Assembly (NCBI GenBank): GCA_965249685.1
Contig: CBDFMN010000003.1
Location: 1,922,001 to 1,986,000 of the forward strand
Source of the DNA: RH-AL1 sp965249685
GTDB lineage: Bacteria > Pseudomonadota > Alphaproteobacteria > Rhizobiales > Beijerinckiaceae
Reading direction: 5' to 3'
Length of the DNA stretch: 64,000 bases
Shown: in pieces, positions 34,403 to 41,669 of the stretch
How the letters are laid out: the number at the start of each line of letters is the position of its first letter
How positions within the stretch are numbered: the stretch's first letter is position 1
Notes under the pieces: model-generated
What the model saw: the letters and a program-made list of their open reading frames with translations, nothing else
Database searches by the model: none
What the model was told of the DNA's origin: nothing
Position numbers and translations under genes: made by a program

Positions 34403-34702
34403 ATGAAGGACTTTGACGCGCGCGAACGTGCGGCAGAAGCAGTTTTCGCGCATGGTTTGGAGGAACAGTTCCGCGCGCGCATGACCAGGGTCAAAGCGTT
34501 AGCTGCATGGGCCAGCCGGACTATAGGCGCCTCACCGGAAGATACCGTAAACTACCAGGATGTTCTTTACCGCATCGCCGTCGCTACGGCGGATGATCGT
34601 CTTCTCGTCGAGCGTGTGAGGGATGACCTGGCTGCGGCCGGTACGTCCACGACTGTCCAGCACGTCGGTGACGTCCTGGCTCATTCGGAAATCGAGTGCT
34701 GA
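34403..34702 (+). CDS. DUF1476 protein, F1-ATPase inhibitor subunit zeta-like
   Basis: Protein of 99 aa matching DUF1476: MKDFDARERAAEAVFAHGLEEQFRARMTRVKALAAWASRTIGASPEDTVNYQDVLYRIAVATADDRLLVERVRDDLAAAG. The pattern F-D-x-R-E-x-A-x-E-x-x-F-A-H-x-x-E-x-x-F near the N-terminus is the hallmark. In Paracoccus the zeta subunit plugs the F1 motor and blocks ATP hydrolysis. This copy is far from any atp operon and is probably a divergent paralogue. The ATG at 34403 follows GGAAGGAACGAGGCA. The FixK-type box just upstream suggests expression when oxygen falls, a sensible time to prevent ATP waste. That role is inferred. Confidence 0.8.
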   Translation: MKDFDARERAAEAVFAHGLEEQFRARMTRVKALAAWASRTIGASPEDTVNYQDVLYRIAVATADDRLLVERVRDDLAAAGTSTTVQHVGDVLAHSEIEC

Positions 34703-35044
34703 CGAGTACCGAAGGTCACAGGCAGGAACTGCAGCTGAGGTCCGGTGTCCTTAGTATGGGAAAAGCCTCTCGCCCCCGTCATCGAGCGGATGCAATAGAG
34801 CGTCGCTTGGCATCGAGCGTAAAGTCTGCTCGGCCAAAGCAGCGACTCGGTCATCGTCAATGGATCGCGGCCGGCCCGGCCGCGCCTCGTCCAGAAACCC
34901 TTCCATCCGGGTCTTTAAGGAAGCGACCCGATCATTTGCCGACCGTGTGGTTGTGCTCGCTCAACTCGGCTGCAACCACCTAGCTCGCAATGCCGTCTGC
35001 GCCTGATCCATCCGTAAGTGCGGGTCCATGGTCGTTCCCACAGC
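34703..35044. other. Intergenic region between the zeta-type gene and the IclR gene
   Basis: About 340 bp between two convergent genes. Short open frames exist here but none has a family likeness or ribosome-binding site. No clear terminator hairpin was identified. Confidence 0.4.
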
Positions 35045-35803
35045 CTAGCGGAGCGTTTTGGCTAGCGCCTCCGCCGCAGCTTGCAGCGGCGCAAGCCGTT
35101 CGGCGGCATTGTCGCGGCACAGGCGAACCACTGGTGCCTGCAGGGCGAGACCTGCGAGACAGGTGCGCTTTTCGACGTCGAAGATGGGAACCGCGATACA
35201 GAAGAGGCCGGTGAGAAATTCCTCATCGTCGAGGGCATAGCCCTGGGCCCGGATCGATCCAAGCTCGGCGTCCAACGCATCACGTACCGTGAGCGTGTTC
35301 TTCGTGTAGCGCTCGAACGATACTCCGTCGAGCAGCCGCGCCCTCTTGGCAGGCGGCATCATGGCTAGGAACATCTTCCCGCTGGCGGAGCAGTGGACGG
35401 GGACGCGCGACCCCTTTTGAAAGGCGACTCTGAGCGGCAGCGTAGCCTCGACCCGATCGAGGTATAGAACCTCGCTTCCCTGCAAGACAGTGAGGTTGCA
35501 GGATTCACCCAGGTCATCGACGATCCGCTGCAGGATCTGGTGCCGCTGCGTCGAGCTTGGATTGTTCGAGAGGATCGAGAACGCAAGAGCTGTCGCGCGC
35601 GCGCCGAGTTCGTAACGTCGCCCGTCGGGAAGGCGCTTGACCATGTCCGCGCCTTCCAGCATCGACATCCAGCGGTGAAGCGTCGGCTTGGGCAGCGAGG
35701 TGACCTCCGTCAACTCGGCGAGCGTTGGAGCGTGATCCATGTCGGCTATGGTTGCGAGAAGACCGAAAGCCTTCAAGGCGGGCGAGGAGTCAGGCTCGTC
35801 CAT
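35045..35803 (-). CDS. IclR family transcriptional regulator
   Basis: Protein of 252 aa. The N-terminal winged HTH is at about 5-60 (LKAFGLLATIADMDHAPTLAELTEVTSLPKPTLHRWMSMLEGADMVKRL). The IclR effector domain follows (LNNPSSTQRHQILQRIVDDLGESCNLTVL-like region, VPVHCSASGKMFLAMMPPAKRARLL, GYALDDEEFLTGLFCIAVPIFD). The ATG at 35803 was chosen as the family start. It sits near pta, xsc, a GMC dehydrogenase and an MHS transporter; isethionate utilisation loci carry an IclR-type regulator, so control of that locus is the leading guess. Two short palindromes (35873-35889 and 38031-38045) are candidate operators. Confidence 0.9.
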   Translation of the reverse strand: MDEPDSSPALKAFGLLATIADMDHAPTLAELTEVTSLPKPTLHRWMSMLEGADMVKRLPDGRRYELGARATALAFSILSNNPSSTQRHQILQRIVDDLGESCNLTVLQGSEVLYLDRVEATLPLRVAFQKGSRVPVHCSASGKMFLAMMPPAKRARLLDGVSFERYTKNTLTVRDALDAELGSIRAQGYALDDEEFLTGLFCIAVPIFDVEKRTCLAGLALQAPVVRLCRDNAAERLAPLQAAAEALAKTLR

Positions 35804-35872
35804 CGAATTGTTTGTCAAGTTCGGGAGGCCTCTGCTTAAAGGCGTCCCATACCACGACTTGCCGGACCACAA

Positions 35873-35889
35873 TTCGCCGAGTTGGCGAA
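35873..35889. promoter_or_regulatory. Palindrome upstream of the IclR gene (candidate operator)
   Basis: TTCGCC-GAGTT-GGCGAA, 6-bp perfect arms around 5 bp, about 70 bp upstream of the IclR start. It has the same geometry as the palindrome in the pta-xsc promoter region and may be an autoregulatory site. Confidence 0.4.
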
Positions 35890-36265
35890 CGCCAGCGAGT
35901 CCGATGTGATTGCACTCCGGTGTCGTGGATCGCGGCGGGACAGTCGCGAGGCGGTTGGCTGGTCAGTTTCCCGGAGCGAACGGATAGGCCTCGTTCTGCT
36001 CCGCGCGGCCGACCTCACGAACATGCCGCAAAAGGGCCGACGAAACTTCCTTGAACGAGATGCCGCCCGGTTTCAGCCAAGAACCCTGTTTGGCTTCGAG
36101 TTGCAAAAAACTCGTCGCGAGATAAAGCGTGACAGCCTGCAGGAATATCTTGGTGAAACGGTTCTGGTCGATCAATGCCGGCCCCAATGTTTGTGGCGAC
36201 GCGCTGGCACCGTAATAATGCTGCAGTGCAGCATTCACGTCACTAATTAAAGTATGGCAGCATTG
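35890..36265. other. Region between the IclR gene and the LysR remnant
   Basis: About 375 bp. A 91-codon open frame on the minus strand (35963-36238, with stretches such as RFTKIFLQAVTLYLATSFLQLEAKQ) could encode a small protein or be more decayed sequence. It has no recognised family and no good ribosome-binding site, so it is not called as a gene. Nothing else stands out. Confidence 0.35.
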
Positions 36266-36863
36266 TCATATCGGCATGTCTCCGAGTCTGTTGCCGATAT
36301 AGCTGGCAAGGTGGTCCGCCGCGACGGAAAGGCCGCCTGTTCTGCGCTGGAAAATGATCTTCAGCTCCGGCAATGTCGGCAAACCCTCCGCCTCGCCGAT
36401 CCTCTGCAAGTTCGATGTCAGGGCGCAGAAGGGGGGGGGAATCGACACGGCCAAGCCGGCGTAGACGGCCGCTTGCAGACCGGCGATGCCGCTGACGGCC
36501 ACGATCGTCGAGGATTGTTGGCCTCGGCTCGACGCGTCGAGCGCGTGTTACCGGAAGATACTGCCGACGGGCATGAAGGCAAGCGGCAGCGGCGATGCCG
36601 AGACGAGAGAGCTATATTTGGCCGCAACCCAGATGAGCGGCTCCTTGCGCACCACCGCCACCCCTGCCGAACTCCGGCTGGCGCATCATGATCGCCAGGT
36701 CGATCTCGTCGCGTTGCAAGGCGGCAAAGAGGTGGATGCTGCGTGAACAGCGTAGCTCGATTTCCACACGCGGATAGACGCGCGCGAAACCGCTCAGTAC
36801 GGCCGGCAGCAGGAAGGCGGCGTGAAGGTCGGGAACGCCGAGCCGGACAGGGCCGACGATATC
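36266..36863 (-). pseudogene. Decayed LysR-type regulator (effector domain only)
   Basis: Two out-of-frame pieces together spell a LysR substrate-binding domain. The upstream piece (about 36863-36670) reads DIVGPVRLGVPDLHAAFLLPAVLSGFARVYPRVEIELRCSRSIHLFAALQRDEIDLAIMM. The downstream piece (36502-36266) reads AVSGIAGLQAAVYAGLAVSIPP, then LPELKIIFQRRTGGLSVAADHLASYIGNRL, ending at a stop. Between them, and upstream of 36863, frames shift and the N-terminal HTH is missing. A run of nine G (about 36430-36438) lies within the shifted part. It is a dead regulator gene. It was perhaps once part of the adjacent sulfonate locus. Confidence 0.75.
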
Positions 36864-37041
36864 GGATGGAGGCGGCGGCAGTCTATGCCGCTGGCATGAC
36901 CAAGGCGATCGTCTTCGGCTACGCAGGCAAGCGCCGGGCGCTCGAGGCCGGCGAAGTTTCGGTGGCCGACACACCGGCGGACGTGCCGCGCCTACTGGCC
37001 GAGCGGTTGGCCAGGTCCCCACCTCATGTCGCGCTTACATC

Positions 37042-37980
37042 CTAGAGCAAGGCGGAATGGCGGACGGGCATCGATGCGGCTGCAAGCGCGCAAGAGGCGA
37101 CGCGAGACTGTTTGGAATCAGACCGGCTCGTCAGGATGATGGGGACACGTGCGCCGAGCACTAGGCCGGCGCAGGCCGCGCCTCCCATATAGACGAAGGA
37201 CTTGTACAGGCTATTGCCCGCGTCGAGGCTTGGAACCACCAGGATATCGGGCTCCCCTGCAACCACCGAGGTGATACCCTTAACGGCGGCCGCCACGGCG
37301 GAAATTGCGTTGTCGAAGCCGAGTGGACCGTCCAGCGTCGCGCCGGTAATCTGACCGCGCTCGGCCATCTTGCACAAAGCGGCCGCGTCGATCGTCGAGG
37401 GAATGGACGCGTTGATCGTTTCCACAGCGGCGAGGATCGCCACCTTAGGATCGGCAATGCCGAGCGCATGGGCGAGGCCGATTGCATTGCGCACGATGTC
37501 CGCTTTCTCAAGCAAGCCCGGCGCAATGTTGATGACAGCGTCCGTGAGCATCAGCGGTTTATGATAGGCTAAGCAATCGAACCAGAAGACATGGCTCAAG
37601 CGCCGACCGGTGCGAAGCGGACTATCGCGCGCTACGACGGCGCCAAGCAATTCGTCCGTGTGGAGGGATCCCTTCATCAGTGCCGCGACCTCGCCACTCC
37701 CGGCAAGAGCCACGGCTTGCCGGGCGGCCGACAGCGCATCGCCCGCCTCGATGATCGGGAGGCCGGTGATGTCGAGGCAACTGGCCTCCGCGAGCGCGAG
37801 CATGCGGGCGCTCGGCCCGATCAGAACCGGATCGATGAAACCCTGCTCTGCCGCTTCGACGACGGCGGCGAGCGACCCCACTTCGCAGGGAAAGACAACG
37901 CCGGCACGAAGCCGGCCACCGAGCTTGGCGCTTTCCGACAGGGAACCGAGCCTCGTGACGCTAGACCTGGCTTGCAACAT
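37042..37980 (-). CDS. pta: Phosphate acetyltransferase (PTA/PTB family)
   Basis: Protein of 312 aa of the phosphotransacetylase/butyryltransferase family, without extra N-terminal domains. Motifs are AAEQGFIDPVLIGP, AALMKGSLHTDELLGAVV, RRLSHVFWFDCLAYHKPLMLTDAVINIAPGLLEKADIVRNAI, VAILAAVETINASIPSTIDAAAL, GATLDGPLGFDNAIS and IILTSRSDSKQSRVAS. It would convert the acetyl-phosphate made by Xsc into acetyl-CoA; xsc and pta are linked in many sulfonate degraders. The start at 37980 is the family-like one; the frame upstream belongs to promoter sequence. It is divergent from xsc over 163 bp. Confidence 0.9.
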   Translation of the reverse strand: MLQARSSVTRLGSLSESAKLGGRLRAGVVFPCEVGSLAAVVEAAEQGFIDPVLIGPSARMLALAEASCLDITGLPIIEAGDALSAARQAVALAGSGEVAALMKGSLHTDELLGAVVARDSPLRTGRRLSHVFWFDCLAYHKPLMLTDAVINIAPGLLEKADIVRNAIGLAHALGIADPKVAILAAVETINASIPSTIDAAALCKMAERGQITGATLDGPLGFDNAISAVAAAVKGITSVVAGEPDILVVPSLDAGNSLYKSFVYMGGAACAGLVLGARVPIILTSRSDSKQSRVASCALAAASMPVRHSALL

Positions 37981-38030
37981 TGTCAGATTCACGATCGATC
38001 GATCCACGGGCTTGATCCGATAGCACCAGA

Positions 38031-38045
38031 TTCCGTAAATCGGAA
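38031..38045. promoter_or_regulatory. Palindrome in the pta-xsc divergent promoter (candidate IclR-type operator)
   Basis: TTCCG-TAAAT-CGGAA, perfect 5-bp arms around 5 bp, midway between the divergent starts of pta (37980) and xsc (38144). A further half site TTCCG lies at about 38091. AT-rich sequence (38046-38090) between them is suited to a promoter. The local IclR protein is the obvious candidate binder. Confidence 0.45.
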
Positions 38046-38143
38046 CACATACGAAAGTAATATGAGATATTATTGTATTTTTCCGATCTGCGTGGCATCG
38101 TCCATGACAGAGATGCATGGGACGCGAGGAAGGGCGGCAAGCC

Positions 38144-39922
38144 ATGAAGATGACGACGGAAGAAGCCTTCGTGAAGGTTTTGCAGAGGCACGGTATCGAG
38201 CACGCCTTCGGCATCATCGGGTCGGCCTTCATGCCGATCTCCGACCTTTTCCCGCAGGCCGGCATCACTTTCTGGGACGTGGCGCACGAAACCAACGGCG
38301 GCTTGATCTGCGACGGCTACACGCGCTCGACAGGTAAGATCGCGATGGCGATCGGCCAAAACGGTCCCGGTGTCACGGGGTTCGTTACGGCGGTGAAGAC
38401 CGCCTACTGGAATCACACGCCGATGCTGCTTGTGACACCCCAGGCGGCGAACAAGACGATCGGCCAGGGCGGTTTCCAGGAGGTGGAGCAGATGGCCCTG
38501 TTCCGCGATATGGTCTGCTACCAGGAAGAGGTGCGCGACGCCTCTCGCATCGCCGACGTTCTGAACCGCGTGATCCTGAAGGCCAAGCGTCTTTCGGCGC
38601 CGGCACAGATAAACGTGCCTCGCGATTTCTGGACGCAGGTCATCGACATTTCCATGCCGGCGCTGGTCGAATTCGAGCGGCCGGCCGGTGGACAGAATGC
38701 CATCGCCGAAGCCGCGCGGCTTCTATCGGAGGCTAAATTCCCCGTCATCTTATCCGGCGCAGGCGTGGTCATCGGCCAAGCCATCGGCGAGTGCGTGGCC
38801 CTGGCCGAACGCCTCGACGCGCCTGTCTGCAACAATTACCAGCATAACGACAGCTTTCCCGGCAGCCACCGCCTCGCGGTCGGGCCGCTCGGTTACAACG
38901 GATCCAAGGCGGCGATGGAACTCGTCGCCAAGGCCGACGTGGTGCTGGCGCTGGGCACGCGCCTCAACCCGTTTTCGACCCTGCCGGGCTATGGCATCGA
39001 CTATTGGCCCAAGGCGGCGAAGATCATCCAGGTTGACATCAACGCCGACCGCATCGGCCTGACCAAGCCTGTCGCCATCGGGATCTGTGGCGACGCCAAG
39101 CTCGTCGCCAAGGCGATCCTGGCCCAACTCGCACCTGATGCCGGCGATGCCGGACGCGACGACCGCAAGGCGCTGATCCACAAGACCAAGTCGGCTTGGC
39201 TGCAGGCGCTGTCGAGCATGGACCACGAGGACGATGATCCCGGCACCAGCTGGAACGAGGACGCGCGGCGGCGGGACCGGGACCGGATGTCTCCACGTCA
39301 GGCCTGGCGCGCCATTCAAGCCGGCCTGCCGCGCAACGCCATCATCTCGAGTGACATCGGAAACAATTGTGCGATCGGCAACGCCTATCCGACTTTCGAG
39401 AAGGGGCGCCAATACCTGGCGCCTGGCCTGTTTGGCCCGTGCGGCTATGGCTTCCCCGCGATCATCGGCGCCAAGATCGGCAACCCGGACCTGCCCTGCG
39501 TCGGCTTTGCCGGCGATGGCGCCTTCGGCATCTCGATGAGCGAGATGAGCTCGGTGGGCCGCAAGGAATGGCCCGGCATCACCATGGTCATCTTCCGCAA
39601 CTATCAATGGGGTGCCGAAAAGCGGAACTCCATCCTGTGGTACGACAATAATTTCGTCGGAACCGAACTTGATCCCGAACTCAGCTACGCCAAAGTGGCG
39701 GAAGGCTGCGGCTTGCACGGCGTGACGGTGCGAACGCCCGACCAATTGACGGAGGCCCTGCGGCAATCCTGCGAACGGCAGAAGCAGGGCGTTACGACGT
39801 TCATCGAGATCATTCTTAATCAAGAACTCGGCGAGCCCTTCCGCCGCGACGCGATGAAGAAGCCTGTCGTCGTCGCCGGCATCAGCCGCGCCGACATGCG
39901 GCCGCAACCAGCCTTGAGCTGA
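38144..39922 (+). CDS. xsc: Sulfoacetaldehyde acetyltransferase
   Basis: ThDP enzyme of 592 aa that converts sulfoacetaldehyde plus phosphate to acetyl-phosphate and sulfite, the desulfonation step for taurine- and isethionate-type sulfonates. It is related to acetolactate synthase but keeps Xsc features: MTTEEAFVKVLQRHGIEHAFGIIGSAFMPISDLFP, HETNGGLICDGYTRSTGKIAMAIGQNGPGVTGF, NNYQHNDSFPGSHRLAVGPLGYNGSKAAMEL, NCAIGNAYPTFEKGRQYLAPGLFGPCGYGFP, and the ThDP motif GDGAFGISMSEMSSVGRKEWPGITMVIFRNYQWGAEKRN. The start at 38144 fits the family. Upstream is pta in the divergent direction; downstream are a GMC dehydrogenase and an MHS transporter. Confidence 0.95.
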   Translation: MKMTTEEAFVKVLQRHGIEHAFGIIGSAFMPISDLFPQAGITFWDVAHETNGGLICDGYTRSTGKIAMAIGQNGPGVTGFVTAVKTAYWNHTPMLLVTPQAANKTIGQGGFQEVEQMALFRDMVCYQEEVRDASRIADVLNRVILKAKRLSAPAQINVPRDFWTQVIDISMPALVEFERPAGGQNAIAEAARLLSEAKFPVILSGAGVVIGQAIGECVALAERLDAPVCNNYQHNDSFPGSHRLAVGPLGYNGSKAAMELVAKADVVLALGTRLNPFSTLPGYGIDYWPKAAKIIQVDINADRIGLTKPVAIGICGDAKLVAKAILAQLAPDAGDAGRDDRKALIHKTKSAWLQALSSMDHEDDDPGTSWNEDARRRDRDRMSPRQAWRAIQAGLPRNAIISSDIGNNCAIGNAYPTFEKGRQYLAPGLFGPCGYGFPAIIGAKIGNPDLPCVGFAGDGAFGISMSEMSSVGRKEWPGITMVIFRNYQWGAEKRNSILWYDNNFVGTELDPELSYAKVAEGCGLHGVTVRTPDQLTEALRQSCERQKQGVTTFIEIILNQELGEPFRRDAMKKPVVVAGISRADMRPQPALS

Positions 39923-39998
39923 ACGGCGACGACCCCGGCACAAGCTTGTGCCGGGACCGAATACAAGACGCGGAAAACGCGACATTCGGGAGGAACGT

Positions 39999-41669
39999 AT
40001 GGGCGAGTCCCAGTTCGACTACGTCATCGTGGGCGGGGGAACGGCCGGCTGCGTGTTGGCTAACCGCCTAAGCGCCGACGGTCGTCACACGGTGCTTCTC
40101 CTCGAGGCCGGCCCGACCGACCGGTCGTTGTGGATCCATCTGCCGATCGGCTACGCCAAGACGATGTTTCACAAGACGTTGAATTGGGGCTTCTACACCG
40201 AGCCCGAGCCGTCGATGAAAAATCGGCGTATCTATTGGCCGCGTGGACGCACGCTCGGCGGGTCGAGTTCGATCAACGGTCTGATCTTCGTGCGCGGCCA
40301 GTCCGCCGATTACGACCATTGGGCGCAGCTCGGCAATCACGGCTGGAGCTGGGACGACGTGCTCCCCTACTTCATCCGCTCCGAACACAACACCAAGGGC
40401 GCAAGTGCCACCCACGGAGGCGATGGCCCGCTCTGGTGCTCGGATATCGGGGCCAAGCACGAATTGGTCGAAGCGATCATCGCGGGTGCGGCGGAGCTCG
40501 GCGTGCCGCGTACCGCCGACTTCAACGCGGGAGACTCGGAAGGCGTCGGCTACTACCAGCTTTTCACCAAGCACGGGTGGCGCTGCAGTACCGCGGTGGC
40601 CTATCTCAAGCCGGCGCGCGACCGGGCCAATCTCCGGGTCAAGGTCGACGCGCAGGCGGCAAAAGTTCTCGTAGAAGGCAAGCGCGCGGTCGGGGTGCGC
40701 TATCGCCACGGCGACATCATGCACGACGTCCGCGCGCGTGAAGTGATACTTACGGCTGGCGCCCTGCAGAGCCCGCAGCTTCTGCAGCTTTCCGGGATCG
40801 GCCCGCGCGACCTCCTAGGCCGTCATGGCATCGACGTCGTGCACGACCTGCCGGGTGTCGGCGAAAACCTGCAGGATCACCTGCAAATCCGCCTGATGTA
40901 CAAAGTGGCCAAGCCGATCACCACCAATGACGACCTGTCGTCGTTCGCAGGTAAGGCACGCATCGGGCTGCAATGGCTGCTGACCCGCAGCGGCCCGCTC
41001 GCCGTGGGAATCAACCAGGGCGGGCTCTTCACCCGCGTCCTACCGGGCTCCGCGACGCCGGATATCCAGTTCCACTTTGGCACCGTGTCGACGGACCTGG
41101 CCGGCGGCACACCGCACCCCTGGTCGGGCTGCACTTTCTCCGTCTGCCAGCTCCGCCCGGAATCGCGCGGGAGGGTTACGATCAAGAGCCGTAATCCCTT
41201 CGACCCACCAGCGATACACGCCAACTATCTCGCGACGGAGACGGACCGTCGCTGCACGGTAGAAGGCGTCAAGTTCGCGCGCCGCCTCGCTGCGACCGAG
41301 GCCCTGAAGCCACTGCTGAAGGAAGAATACCGTCCCGGGCCCGACGTCCAGGGCGATGACGCGCTGCTCGACTTCGCACGCGCGTCAGGCGCCACGATCT
41401 TCCATCCCTCCGGCACTTGCAAGATGGGATCGGACACGATGGCCGTCACCGACGCCCGCCTCAGGGTACATGGGATCGAGGGATTGCGCGTAGTCGATTG
41501 CTCGATCATGCCGACGCTTATTTCAGGCAATACCAGCGCCCCCGTCGTCATGATCGCCGAAAAGGCATCCGACATGATTCTTGAAGACGCAGGCTTCGCG
41601 GCTGCGAGTAATCCATACCAAATAAGAGACGCACGAGACAGGGTGGAACAATGGAACGCAACAGCATAA
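39999..41669 (+). CDS. GMC-family FAD alcohol dehydrogenase (candidate isethionate dehydrogenase)
   Basis: Protein of 556 aa of the choline dehydrogenase/GMC family. It has the FAD Rossmann motif FDYVIVGGGTAGCVLANRLS, the GMC signature 1 region RGRTLGGSSSINGLIFVRGQSADYDHW, signature 2 region ILTAGALQSPQLLQLSGIGP, the active-site His in TIFHPSGTCKMGSD, and the C-terminal SGNTSAPVVMIAEKASDMI. GGAGG lies seven bases before the ATG at 39999. Set between xsc and an MHS transporter, it probably oxidises a hydroxy-sulfonate such as isethionate to sulfoacetaldehyde. A GMC-type membrane-linked dehydrogenase is known for isethionate in Cupriavidus. Family secure, substrate inferred. Confidence 0.88.
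   Translation: MGESQFDYVIVGGGTAGCVLANRLSADGRHTVLLLEAGPTDRSLWIHLPIGYAKTMFHKTLNWGFYTEPEPSMKNRRIYWPRGRTLGGSSSINGLIFVRGQSADYDHWAQLGNHGWSWDDVLPYFIRSEHNTKGASATHGGDGPLWCSDIGAKHELVEAIIAGAAELGVPRTADFNAGDSEGVGYYQLFTKHGWRCSTAVAYLKPARDRANLRVKVDAQAAKVLVEGKRAVGVRYRHGDIMHDVRAREVILTAGALQSPQLLQLSGIGPRDLLGRHGIDVVHDLPGVGENLQDHLQIRLMYKVAKPITTNDDLSSFAGKARIGLQWLLTRSGPLAVGINQGGLFTRVLPGSATPDIQFHFGTVSTDLAGGTPHPWSGCTFSVCQLRPESRGRVTIKSRNPFDPPAIHANYLATETDRRCTVEGVKFARRLAATEALKPLLKEEYRPGPDVQGDDALLDFARASGATIFHPSGTCKMGSDTMAVTDARLRVHGIEGLRVVDCSIMPTLISGNTSAPVVMIAEKASDMILEDAGFAAASNPYQIRDARDRVEQWNATA

Noticed and set aside
36743..37045. Plus-strand frame ending GMTKAIVFGYAGKRRALEAGE...
   Set aside because: Parts look protein-like, but it overlaps the LysR remnant and no family could be named; no start signal.
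38750..39985. Open frame of 411 codons on the minus strand
   Set aside because: Antisense to xsc, with no family likeness.
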